Below are positions 1-6,718 of a DNA stretch of 19,883 nucleotides, in pieces (within the stretch, counting starts at the first letter, position 1; every line of letters begins with the position of its first letter). The DNA is from CAYUNT01 sp964446285. Lineage in GTDB: Bacteria; Sumerlaeota; Sumerlaeia; SLMS01; CAYUNT01. The DNA lies in the NCBI GenBank assembly GCA_964446285.1, contig CAYUNT010000068.1, forward strand, positions 1 to 19,883. Direction: 5' to 3'. The notes under the pieces were generated by a model that did no database searches, had not been told where the DNA came from, and saw only the letters and a program-made list of their open reading frames with translations. The translations under genes were made by a program, and so were the position numbers.

Positions 1-495
1 GGAACGGTGTCTGTGGACGGGATAACGGCGCCGGTCGCTGGATATTCGGCTCTTCGAATATGCGCGACGCCCACCCTCCCGCCCCCGACCCCGACCGACA
101 CCGCCACACAGACGCCTCTGCCGCCCACCCCCACGCCTACGCCGCGTCCATTCCAGGATACGGATGGCGATGGATTCTCCGACAACTATGAAATCTCTGT
201 TGGCTCGAATCCAGACGACGCGGCAGACCGGCCTCCGCTCGGCGACATCACCGGCAGCGGCCGCACAGACCTGATGGACAGCATCGTGCTCTACCGCAAA
301 ATCCGCGCGGGAGCGCCATTGACCGATCTCGAACGGGCGCGCGGCGACGTCGATCTCGATGGCGATGTGGACATCTACGACGCCATCATCATCTACCGCT
401 GGGCGCTGGGCGTGCCGGATTACGGGGTTCTGCCTCCGCCGCCCGCCAAACGCCTTGCCATCGAGGCGGAAGCGCCAACCACGCTATCGCCTTGA
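1..495 (+). CDS. C-terminal part of secreted protein with Ca-binding TSP3/dockerin-like repeats (5' partial)
   Basis: The reading frame is open at the left window edge, so only the C-terminal 164 residues are seen; the first in-frame start-like codon at 7 is not evidence of a real start. A Pro/Thr-rich linker (about 75-150) typical of secreted multidomain proteins precedes a thrombospondin type 3-like acidic loop (DTDGDGFSDN, from 157). Two dockerin-like segments follow. The first (GDITGSGRTD, from 241) has a poor Ca loop. The second (GDVDLDGDVDIYD, from 343) has acidic residues at every expected loop position. This pattern is known from type I dockerins and from C-terminal modules of surface proteins in Planctomycetes and related phyla. 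The catalytic or binding part lies outside the window. A role in extracellular attachment is inference. A strong terminator follows 128 bases downstream. Confidence 0.75.
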   Translation, partial: GTVSVDGITAPVAGYSALRICATPTLPPPTPTDTATQTPLPPTPTPTPRPFQDTDGDGFSDNYEISVGSNPDDAADRPPLGDITGSGRTDLMDSIVLYRKIRAGAPLTDLERARGDVDLDGDVDIYDAIIIYRWALGVPDYGVLPPPPAKRLAIEAEAPTTLSP

Positions 496-622
496 CGCAC
501 CAGCCCGGCGCTTGATGCGCGCGGCTGGGGCCGCGGATGAAAAACGGGCCAGCGCCTGCATTTCCAGAAGATGCGGCGGATCCGAAAAGGAATCCAAGTC
601 CCGCGGCGAAATAAAGAACCCG

Positions 623-673
623 ATCCCGGGCCTGTCTCAGAAGCCAATAAGACAGGTCCGGGATTTTTCTTTT
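623..673 (+). terminator. strong Rho-independent terminator after the dockerin-like gene
   Basis: Two 15-base arms (623-637 and 650-664) pair fully, with a single G:U wobble, around a 12-base loop. A T-rich tract at 664-673 follows directly. It lies downstream of the stop at 495 and upstream of the pseudopilin gene, so it separates the two plus-strand genes. Confidence 0.85.
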
Positions 674-890
674 GCCATCATGTTTTTTGCTGTCTCTGGC
701 ATTCGCGATTAATGAGGCGCGCCCTGCATCTCTCTTGTTGCTCAGTTTGCTGTCCTTATCAGGAAAAGGAAATCCTGCAATGTTTTGTTTGAGCAGCCGC
801 CACAAGGGCTGCTAGATGGCGTCATGCGCTCACGCAAGTGGGCCTTAGGACAGAGAGAGCAAGAGAGACAATCGACTATTCACAAATTGA
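674..890. other. intergenic stretch upstream of the pseudopilin gene
   Basis: The 411-base space between 495 and 907 holds the terminator described separately and otherwise no gene I can support. The part after the terminator should contain the pseudopilin promoter, but I see no convincing -35/-10 pair. A short perfect hairpin (GCAGCC at 793-798 with GGCTGC at 807-812) has no T tract, so it is not a terminator; its role is unknown. Confidence 0.4.
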
Positions 891-891
891 A

Positions 892-897
892 AAGGAG
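892..897 (+). promoter_or_regulatory. ribosome binding site deciding the pseudopilin start
   Basis: AAGGAG lies 9 bases before ATG 907. It favours this start over the in-frame GTG at 838, which would add 23 residues before the prepilin leader. Confidence 0.75.
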
Positions 898-906
898 ATT
901 TTACGC

Positions 907-1485
907 ATGAAACCCGCCATGCCGCGGCATGCCTTTACCCTGATTGAGCTTCTGATCGTCGTCGCCATCATCGCGATCCTTGCGGCCATTGCGATCCCCA
1001 ACTTCCTCGAAGCCCAGAAACGCTCAAAGGTTGCTCGCGCCGTGGCGGATATGCGCAACGTCTCGATCGCCCTCGAGAGTTACGTTGTGGACTCCAACCA
1101 CTACCCTGTCCCAAGTCCGCACAAGCCCGAGGCCGCCACCAACCTGACGGGCACCAATGTCCCCAACGAACTTTCCACCCCAATCGCCTACATTACCAGC
1201 GTCACCAGTTTCTTCGATCCCTTCTCGCTTCGTCTTCGGGGAATGTATAACGGCCAATACAATCGCTACGGCTATATCTTCGATGAAATCTCAAACCATC
1301 AGCGGTATCTTCAGTTGACCTTGGCAAACCGCGAGAAAATGGGAAAATGGCGCCTCGATAGTTTCGGTCCCGATGAACGCTCCACGAACTATCCCAATGA
1401 AGTGTCTTACGACGCCACAAACGGCACCATCAGCGCAGGCGATATTTATCGCTCCCAGAAAGATGCCAGCGCCAAACAGTTCTAG
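907..1485 (+). CDS. type II secretion/type IV pilus-like pseudopilin (prepilin-type N-terminal methylation domain)
   Basis: This 192-residue protein has a short basic leader ending in RHA, then FTLIELLIVVAIIAILAAIA (residues 10-29), the class III prepilin signature with the conserved Glu at mature position 5. The residue before the cleavage site is Ala rather than the usual Gly. The hydrophobic helix continues into an amphipathic stretch (EAQKRSKVARAVADMRN), followed by a small soluble domain ending in a Gly-Asp-Ile-Tyr-Arg segment. Proteins of this type are cut and methylated by PilD-like prepilin peptidase and sit in the inner membrane. Phyla such as Planctomycetes and Lentisphaerae carry many lone copies. 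The gene is alone, without T2SS or pilus partners, so its exact role is unknown. The start was chosen from the Shine-Dalgarno at 892-897. Confidence 0.88.
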   Translation: MKPAMPRHAFTLIELLIVVAIIAILAAIAIPNFLEAQKRSKVARAVADMRNVSIALESYVVDSNHYPVPSPHKPEAATNLTGTNVPNELSTPIAYITSVTSFFDPFSLRLRGMYNGQYNRYGYIFDEISNHQRYLQLTLANREKMGKWRLDSFGPDERSTNYPNEVSYDATNGTISAGDIYRSQKDASAKQF

Positions 1486-1508
1486 CCCGATTGCCCGGCT
1501 CCTGCGAC

Positions 1509-1539
1509 GGCGCTCACAGGAAATGCAAATGCGCCTTTT
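1509..1539 (+). terminator. possible weak terminator after the pseudopilin gene
   Basis: GGCGC (1509-1513) and GCGCC (1531-1535) can pair around a 17-base loop and are followed by TTTT. The stem is only five pairs, so this is a weak candidate. It lies 24 bases after the pseudopilin stop. Confidence 0.3.
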
Positions 1540-1553
1540 CAGACTCTTCTTCT

Positions 1554-1588
1554 CTGACCACTGAACACTGCCCACTGGCCACTGTTTT
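1554..1588. repeat. heptanucleotide tandem repeat (five degenerate units)
   Basis: Five consecutive 7-base units all begin with CTG: CTGACCA, CTGAACA, CTGCCCA, CTGGCCA, CTGTTTT. They lie in the spacer between the convergent pseudopilin and permease genes. It resembles in style the short tandem repeats found between genes in some bacteria. No function can be assigned. Confidence 0.6.
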
Positions 1589-1610
1589 TCTCACAATCCA
1601 CCGCTCTCCT

Positions 1611-3557
1611 TTACCCCTTCACCGCGCCAAAAGTAAGGCCCTTTACTATCTGTTTTTGGAATATAAAGAACATTAAGATCATCGGAACGGCGGACACCGT
1701 CGCGCCCGCCATCACGAGGCCATAATCCGTTGTGTTTTGCTGCTGAAGCGTTTGCAGGCCGACCTCCAGCGTGAAGAGCGATTCGGACCCGAGCACCACA
1801 AACGGCCAGAAAAAACTCTTCCATACGCCGGTGAACGTCAGAATCCCCCACGCGCCGAGAATCGGGCGGCAAAGCGGCAAAATCACGTGGAGCCAGATGC
1901 CGAATTCGCCGCAGCCGTCGATGCGCGCCGCCTCCTCGAGGTCGCGCGGCAGCGATTCGATGTATTGGCGCATGAGGAAAATCCCCACAGGAGAACACAA
2001 TCCCGGCAATAAAATCGCCCAGTGAGTATTGATGAGGTCCACATGCAGCCACTGGCGGATTCCGCTGGAAATTACAATGAAAAGCGGAATGACGAGCGCC
2101 TGCCACGGCAGCATGATCGAGGCGATGAGCGCGCTGAACAGCCACCGGCGCCCAGGGAAAATTATGCGCGCGAACACGTATCCGGCCAGGCAGCTGAGCA
2201 GCACTTGCGCCATTGTCGCAACGAGCGATAAATACGCGCTGTTCCAGAACCACCGCGCGAGCAGCGGCGCTTTCTCAATCAGCAACGCGTAATTTGCCAG
2301 CGAGAAATGGCTCGGGTGAATCTTCGGCGGGCTGGAAAGCAGGAATGTGCGCGGCGTGAAGGCCGACAAAAACATCCAGATCATCGGAATAAGAAACAAC
2401 AGCGCGAGCGGAAAAAGAATTATGTGAATAGGCGTTTCGCGCACCCACCCATGCAGCCACGCGCCCCATCGCGACGGAACTCGGCGCGAGGCAGCGGGCC
2501 GCAATATCCTCTGGTGTCTTTGTGCGTTTTCCGAATCCCTGACTATGGATTTCAGGCGCATTATCGCCGCGCGCCCAGCGTTGCCGATGCGCCCCAGGCA
2601 CTCCCCCACTGCGTCCCACGCTGCCTCCCACGCGCGCGATGCCAAGCCGCGCCCCGTCCTCGACCCATCAGAATCGCCGCGCAACAATCGGAACTGCGCC
2701 AGCGCGAAGAGCACCACAATCGCGAGCAGGATCAACGCCAGCGCCCCCGCAACGCCGTATCGCCCCTGCCCAAACGCCAATTGATAAATCTCATACACCA
2801 GCACGGTCGAGGAGGCCGCCGGACCGCCGCTCGTCAGAATAAAAACGAGTTCAAACACCTGGAAGGAGCCAATGGTGTTCAGCACCAGCAAATACAACGT
2901 CACAGGCCGCAGCAGCGGAAACGTGATGAACCACCATCGCTGCAGCGTATTCGCGCCATCCACGCGCGCGGACTCCATGCAATCGGACGGGATTGAACCA
3001 AGCGCCGCAAGGTAAATGAGCACATTTCCGCCCGGTCCCGCGCCGAGCGCCGCGATGATGACCGCCCACATCGCCCACTTCGGATCGCCCGTCCAGTGGA
3101 TTGCGGGCGCGCCCAGTTTTCCCAATGCGTAATTCAATAATCCGAAATTAGGATCGTAAAGCCAGCGCCAGATCATAGCAAACACGATGGCCGACGTCAC
3201 TGTGGGCAGATAAAACGCCGCGCGATAAAATGCCTGCCGCCGCTCGGCCAGCGGATGGATCAAACTGGCCACGATCAGCGACGCGGCCAAATTGAGAGGC
3301 ACATAACAGATCGAGAATAAAAGCGTATTGCGAAACGCCCGGAGGATGCGCTCGTTCAGCAGGATATTTTCGAAAAGGTCGCGGAAATTCTGCAACCCCA
3401 CCCACGGACTCGCCCCAAGGCCCGCTGCAAGATCGACGCGCTTGAATGCAATCACAAACGCAAGCAGCATCGGCAGGCCGATAAACACCAGGAATAAACT
3501 CAGCGAAGGAGCGAGCATCCCGTAAGCCCAGGCCGACTGGCGCGTGGATTGCCTCAT
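1611..3557 (-). CDS. fused sugar ABC transporter permease (MalF/UgpA-type plus MalG/UgpE-type in one chain)
   Basis: The protein has 648 residues, about twice a normal carbohydrate permease of the MalF/MalG class. Residues 1-290 form a UgpA/MalF-like permease with the ATPase-contact EAA loop at 195-218 (ESARVDGA...ITFPLLRP). Residues 375-648 form a UgpE/MalG-like permease with its own EAA loop at 541-564 (EEAARIDGC...VILPLCRP). The two are joined by an 85-residue polar, Arg/Ala-rich linker with no membrane helix. Both halves look intact, so one chain can form the whole channel. The start ATG overlaps the stop of the upstream binding protein gene (ATGA) and has GGGGAGG 7 bases upstream at 3565-3571. 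The matching ATPase is not in the window; such importers often share an MsmX/MalK-type ATPase encoded elsewhere. The substrate is probably a sugar or glycoside, by family only. Confidence 0.9.
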   Translation of the reverse strand: MRQSTRQSAWAYGMLAPSLSLFLVFIGLPMLLAFVIAFKRVDLAAGLGASPWVGLQNFRDLFENILLNERILRAFRNTLLFSICYVPLNLAASLIVASLIHPLAERRQAFYRAAFYLPTVTSAIVFAMIWRWLYDPNFGLLNYALGKLGAPAIHWTGDPKWAMWAVIIAALGAGPGGNVLIYLAALGSIPSDCMESARVDGANTLQRWWFITFPLLRPVTLYLLVLNTIGSFQVFELVFILTSGGPAASSTVLVYEIYQLAFGQGRYGVAGALALILLAIVVLFALAQFRLLRGDSDGSRTGRGLASRAWEAAWDAVGECLGRIGNAGRAAIMRLKSIVRDSENAQRHQRILRPAASRRVPSRWGAWLHGWVRETPIHIILFPLALLFLIPMIWMFLSAFTPRTFLLSSPPKIHPSHFSLANYALLIEKAPLLARWFWNSAYLSLVATMAQVLLSCLAGYVFARIIFPGRRWLFSALIASIMLPWQALVIPLFIVISSGIRQWLHVDLINTHWAILLPGLCSPVGIFLMRQYIESLPRDLEEAARIDGCGEFGIWLHVILPLCRPILGAWGILTFTGVWKSFFWPFVVLGSESLFTLEVGLQTLQQQNTTDYGLVMAGATVSAVPMILMFFIFQKQIVKGLTFGAVKG

Positions 3558-5125
3558 GGCCGAGCCTCCCCGGACTCCCGCGCCGCTTTGCGCGCGGCGT
3601 CGTGGCTCTTCCAATAATCATCAAGGATCAGCTGGCATCGCTCGCCCATCGTCGAGACGGCTTTGTCCACGCTCGCCTCGCGCAACAGCGCCAGTTGCAG
3701 CTGCTCGCTGATGACCTGATCGAGCTGCCGCCAGGCGGGATGCACCGGCGGGCTGACGGCATCCGGAATATAAGGCCAGAAGCATTTATACATCGGATCG
3801 TCCGCCAGGAGCGCGGCGAATTTCTTGCGGCTCGGCAGCAATCCCGCCTCGCGATTGATTTCCTGCCCGGCCTCGAGCGTCAGCCAGCGCGCGAACCGCG
3901 CCGCCGCTTCGGTGCGTTTCGGAGCGTTCGTGCGTTTGAAGACCATATACGACCCGACGCCATAAGACGCCATCGCCTGCGGACGGTCCGGCATCCGAGG
4001 AAACAACACCACTGCGATATTCAGAGGCGGTGGAAGGCCTTTGGCGTTGGGATTGCGCCGCCGTTCCTCCTCGCGCTGCTGGTTCTGATACTCCACCGCT
4101 CGCAGCGCCCACAATCCCTGGCACGTGGCCGCCAAACGCCGGTCGGGACTCGAAAAGGCCGTCCAGGTCGTGTCGTCCTGGATGCCCCCCGCGCCCGGCA
4201 GCGACACCTTGTATTTGTATTCCAAATCGAGCAAACGACCGATGCCACGCCGCGTTGCCTCGGAATCAATCGCCATTTTCCGTCCGTCGTCGCTGAGGAT
4301 TTTCATTCCCTCGCCGATCAGGAACGGATACGCCTCCCATTTTTCGTAGCCCGTGTTGAACCCGATTCCATAGACGTCGATTTTGCCATCGCCATCGCGG
4401 TCGAAAGTTAATTTCTGCATCGCCGCGACAAATTCCTCCCATGTCCACGCCCCTCCGGGCGGCAGCGCAACACCCCGCTCCGCGAAGATGTCCGTATTGA
4501 GGAGAATGACAAAACCCTCTTTATACCAGGGAAATCCCCACGTCTTGCCATCCCACTGCACTGAGCGCAATATCGTTGGATGAATGTCATCGCGCCAGCG
4601 GAGCGGCTTTTGACTTGCGGGCAGACCCTTCGGCAATTCGCTTTCCGGCATTGGTTCATCGAGATATCGGTCGAGCGGTTCGAGCAGCCCCGCCTCCACA
4701 TACTTGAGGTTGAGCACAGCCCCCGCCACGTCAGGCGGACGCCCCGCAAAAGCCGCTATGTCCTTGCGTTCCTCGCCCTTGCTCCAACTCAAGCGCGTGA
4801 AGTCGATATAGACCTCGGGATGCAATTTCATATAGCGCGCCATGGCCTCGTTGAGCCACGTCTGCACGGCGGGAAGGCGCGGAAAATCCCAGAATTCGAT
4901 CAGGATTTTGCCTTCAGGCGCTCCTGGCGCGGTGCAAGCGCTCAATCCCAGCGCGCCCGCCAGAATCGCCGCCGCCACGGCGCAAACGCCCGCAAACGCC
5001 CAAGCCAATCCGGCATTGTGACGCGAGAAATGACGGCGGGCGAAATTTCGGCGGACTCCGCCGCAGGCAAAGCGCCTCGCGAATCGAAACAAACCCCAGG
5101 CCGGGCCACGATTTTGGCAATCCAC
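3554..5125 (-). CDS. extracellular sugar-binding lipoprotein of an ABC importer (solute-binding protein family 1)
   Basis: The protein has 523 residues. A hydrophobic segment (about 38-60) ends in a lipobox LSAC with the lipidated Cys at about residue 64. Family 1 binding-protein features follow: the first strand EGKILIEFWDF, a helix ending in LHPEVYIDF, WDGKTWGFPW (191-200), and an acidic Ca-type loop DRDGDGKID (242-250). The GTG start at 5125 gives an unusually long, Arg-rich segment before the membrane part, including RRNF, faintly like a twin-arginine motif. There is no good Shine-Dalgarno before it, so the true start may be later (a TTG codes Leu40). The stop overlaps the permease start (ATGA), so the two genes are translationally coupled. 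It captures the substrate for the fused permease. Confidence 0.87.
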   Translation of the reverse strand: MDCQNRGPAWGLFRFARRFACGGVRRNFARRHFSRHNAGLAWAFAGVCAVAAAILAGALGLSACTAPGAPEGKILIEFWDFPRLPAVQTWLNEAMARYMKLHPEVYIDFTRLSWSKGEERKDIAAFAGRPPDVAGAVLNLKYVEAGLLEPLDRYLDEPMPESELPKGLPASQKPLRWRDDIHPTILRSVQWDGKTWGFPWYKEGFVILLNTDIFAERGVALPPGGAWTWEEFVAAMQKLTFDRDGDGKIDVYGIGFNTGYEKWEAYPFLIGEGMKILSDDGRKMAIDSEATRRGIGRLLDLEYKYKVSLPGAGGIQDDTTWTAFSSPDRRLAATCQGLWALRAVEYQNQQREEERRRNPNAKGLPPPLNIAVVLFPRMPDRPQAMASYGVGSYMVFKRTNAPKRTEAAARFARWLTLEAGQEINREAGLLPSRKKFAALLADDPMYKCFWPYIPDAVSPPVHPAWRQLDQVISEQLQLALLREASVDKAVSTMGERCQLILDDYWKSHDAARKAARESGEARP

Positions 5126-5149
5126 TCTCTTTGCTCGTCAGATAAGATG

Positions 5150-5179
5150 ATTTTGAGGGAGGTTGATTGACGACGTCAA
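5150..5179 (-). promoter_or_regulatory. candidate promoter with overlapping palindrome for the sugar importer genes
   Basis: On the minus strand a TTGACG -35 box (5174-5179) is followed after 18 bases by CAAAAT (5150-5155), about 25 bases before the binding protein start. The -35 box sits within an inverted repeat TTGAC-GAC-GTCAA (5167-5179), with further arms GTTGA/TCAAC at 5162-5180, which could be an operator. This suggests the importer has its own start of transcription. No terminator is seen between 5180 and 5344, so read-through from the upstream cluster remains possible. Confidence 0.4.
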
Positions 5180-5344
5180 CAAACCTTTCGCCAAAGCCCT
5201 AACCCATTCCCGCTCTGCACGCAAGCCCTGCCTTTTCGCCGCCCAAAAGCAGCGCAAACACCTTGCCCGCAAATCGCCCCCAGAAAGGCTGTTCTTCATT
5301 CTTCGCCGAAAAATCATTTGGGTGGTTATTGGGAATTTCCGCGC

Positions 5345-6502
5345 TCAGGGGCAGTGAAAGACGTGGAATTGCTTCAGAATCGGCCGCGCGTGCACCAGGC
5401 TGCGATCAAACTCCTCGCGTGTCATTTCCGCCAGGCATCGGAAGTTCTGATGAGCAAGCGCCTTCACAAAAAGCCCTGAAAGCGCCCGCGCAGGCGCATC
5501 CGTCGCGCCAGCGTTCAACAGCCGATGCACGCCCCACAACACCGGAATCACTTGCGGATGGGCGATGATTTCCGAAAGCAGTCCGCGAAAGCGATTTTCC
5601 AGATCGCTGACCTGCGCCGATTCATCCAGCCAGGATTCAAGATTGATTTCCACGAGCCGCAAGTGCCTGGCCAGCGGCGTCGAAGGGTCGCGCGCCATCC
5701 GAAGGGCGATCCGTTCAATGATTTCCGCGTTTCGCACGCGCGCATTGCTCAGGATCAGCAGCCGCAATCCGGCGGGATATTGCAAATATCGCGCCAGCAC
5801 GTCCTCTTCGCCAATCGCCTCGCCGGGAGGACTAAGTTCCCCCACGCGCGCAAGCGCCGTAAGATCGCGCCCCAGCTCGCCCAGCAACGGAGTGGCGCCA
5901 GGCCGGACCGCACTCGCTTTCATGCGCAGCAGAAATGGATCGTCCCCCGCAGCGGTTGCATTTTTCCCGCCGGGATCGGTTTCTTCTTTAGCTGCGCGCG
6001 CCTCCTCCGCTCTTTCCGGTCCCGCACCGCCGCCTGGCTCCTGATTCGATTGAAGCAGTTGGGATACAGCATCTGGCAGGGCGGTCATCAAATTCTCACA
6101 AAGCGAAGCCAAAGTTATGATGGGCGGAGAATTGGGCCGCACTTCGCGTGTGGCGCGGTGAAACAGGTCGAGGCTTTCCGGCGCAAGACGCAGCGCCTGA
6201 ACAACCGGCCCCTCGACCGCCTTGGAGAATTCCTTTCGCACGGCGCGCCGCGCCACCGTAATCCGCCTGCCTTTCATTTGCACAATTTCACGGCACTTGT
6301 TCACCGATTCCCGAAGGTCCTGCTCGATTTCCGACGAAAGCCCCAGCCGGTGGATTTCCTCCAAAAACGCATCGTCGATCACCTTCAGCGTCCCGAGCAG
6401 CAGATGCACCGTGCCGATCTGGTTTTCTCCGGCCAGGCAGGCCTCCACGTTTGCAATGGCCCAAACCAATTGCACAGCGGGATGTATCACCACGGAAGCC
6501 AT
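5345..6502 (-). CDS. Clp N-domain protein with inactive ClpB/ClpC-type AAA domain
   Basis: The protein has 385 residues. Residues 6-150 look like the double Clp N-terminal repeat: EACLAGENQIGTVHLLLGTL (20-39) matches the family's G-x-x-x-IGTEHLLLGLL, with a second copy around 106-140. After a polar linker (152-190), 205-382 follows the first AAA domain of ClpA/B/C: GRDLTALARVGEL (211-223) corresponds to the YGRDLTELAR-GKL lead-in. The Walker A place reads LILSNARVRNAEI (no GxxGxGKT), the Walker B place reads QVIPVLWGVHRLLNAG (no Asp-Glu), the sensor region is FRCLAEMTREEF, and the arginine finger place is KQF instead of RRF. The chain stops there, with no second AAA domain. It is therefore probably a non-hydrolysing adaptor or scaffold that binds clients or the Hsp70. 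ATG 6502 was chosen for the GGAG 9 bases upstream; an in-frame TTG at 6511 is weaker. A 216-base spacer separates it from the OmpA-like gene. Confidence 0.75.
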   Translation of the reverse strand: MASVVIHPAVQLVWAIANVEACLAGENQIGTVHLLLGTLKVIDDAFLEEIHRLGLSSEIEQDLRESVNKCREIVQMKGRRITVARRAVRKEFSKAVEGPVVQALRLAPESLDLFHRATREVRPNSPPIITLASLCENLMTALPDAVSQLLQSNQEPGGGAGPERAEEARAAKEETDPGGKNATAAGDDPFLLRMKASAVRPGATPLLGELGRDLTALARVGELSPPGEAIGEEDVLARYLQYPAGLRLLILSNARVRNAEIIERIALRMARDPSTPLARHLRLVEINLESWLDESAQVSDLENRFRGLLSEIIAHPQVIPVLWGVHRLLNAGATDAPARALSGLFVKALAHQNFRCLAEMTREEFDRSLVHARPILKQFHVFHCP

Positions 6503-6718
6503 GTCATGCAACTCCGGAAAAGGAACTCATAAGCCGCCGCCGCGAACATTCGCCAAGCCGCCCTGCCCTTTCTTGCCAGGCCTTGCCTTTTCATGCCTCC
6601 TGCGCGCGGCTCTTTGCCTCCTCCCTGCCGGTGATAATTGCCAAAGCCGGGCGCCAATGCAAGGTGCGTTGCCGCGAATCCAGCCATATATTGAAACAGG
6701 CAGACGCTCCGACTCGGC

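Noticed and set aside
793..812. GCAGCC/GGCTGC hairpin as a terminator
   Set aside because: No T tract follows on either strand.
838..906. GTG-initiated N-terminal extension of the pseudopilin
   Set aside because: Prepilin leaders are short, and ATG 907 has AAGGAG at ideal spacing.
2307..2996. Plus-strand 229-codon open frame opposite the permease
   Set aside because: It is low-complexity Arg/Gln/Pro-rich sequence, antisense to well-defined membrane helices.
5525..6532. Plus-strand open frames opposite the Clp-like gene
   Set aside because: They are antisense shadows rich in Arg/His/Gln, while the minus strand encodes a recognisable Clp N-domain.
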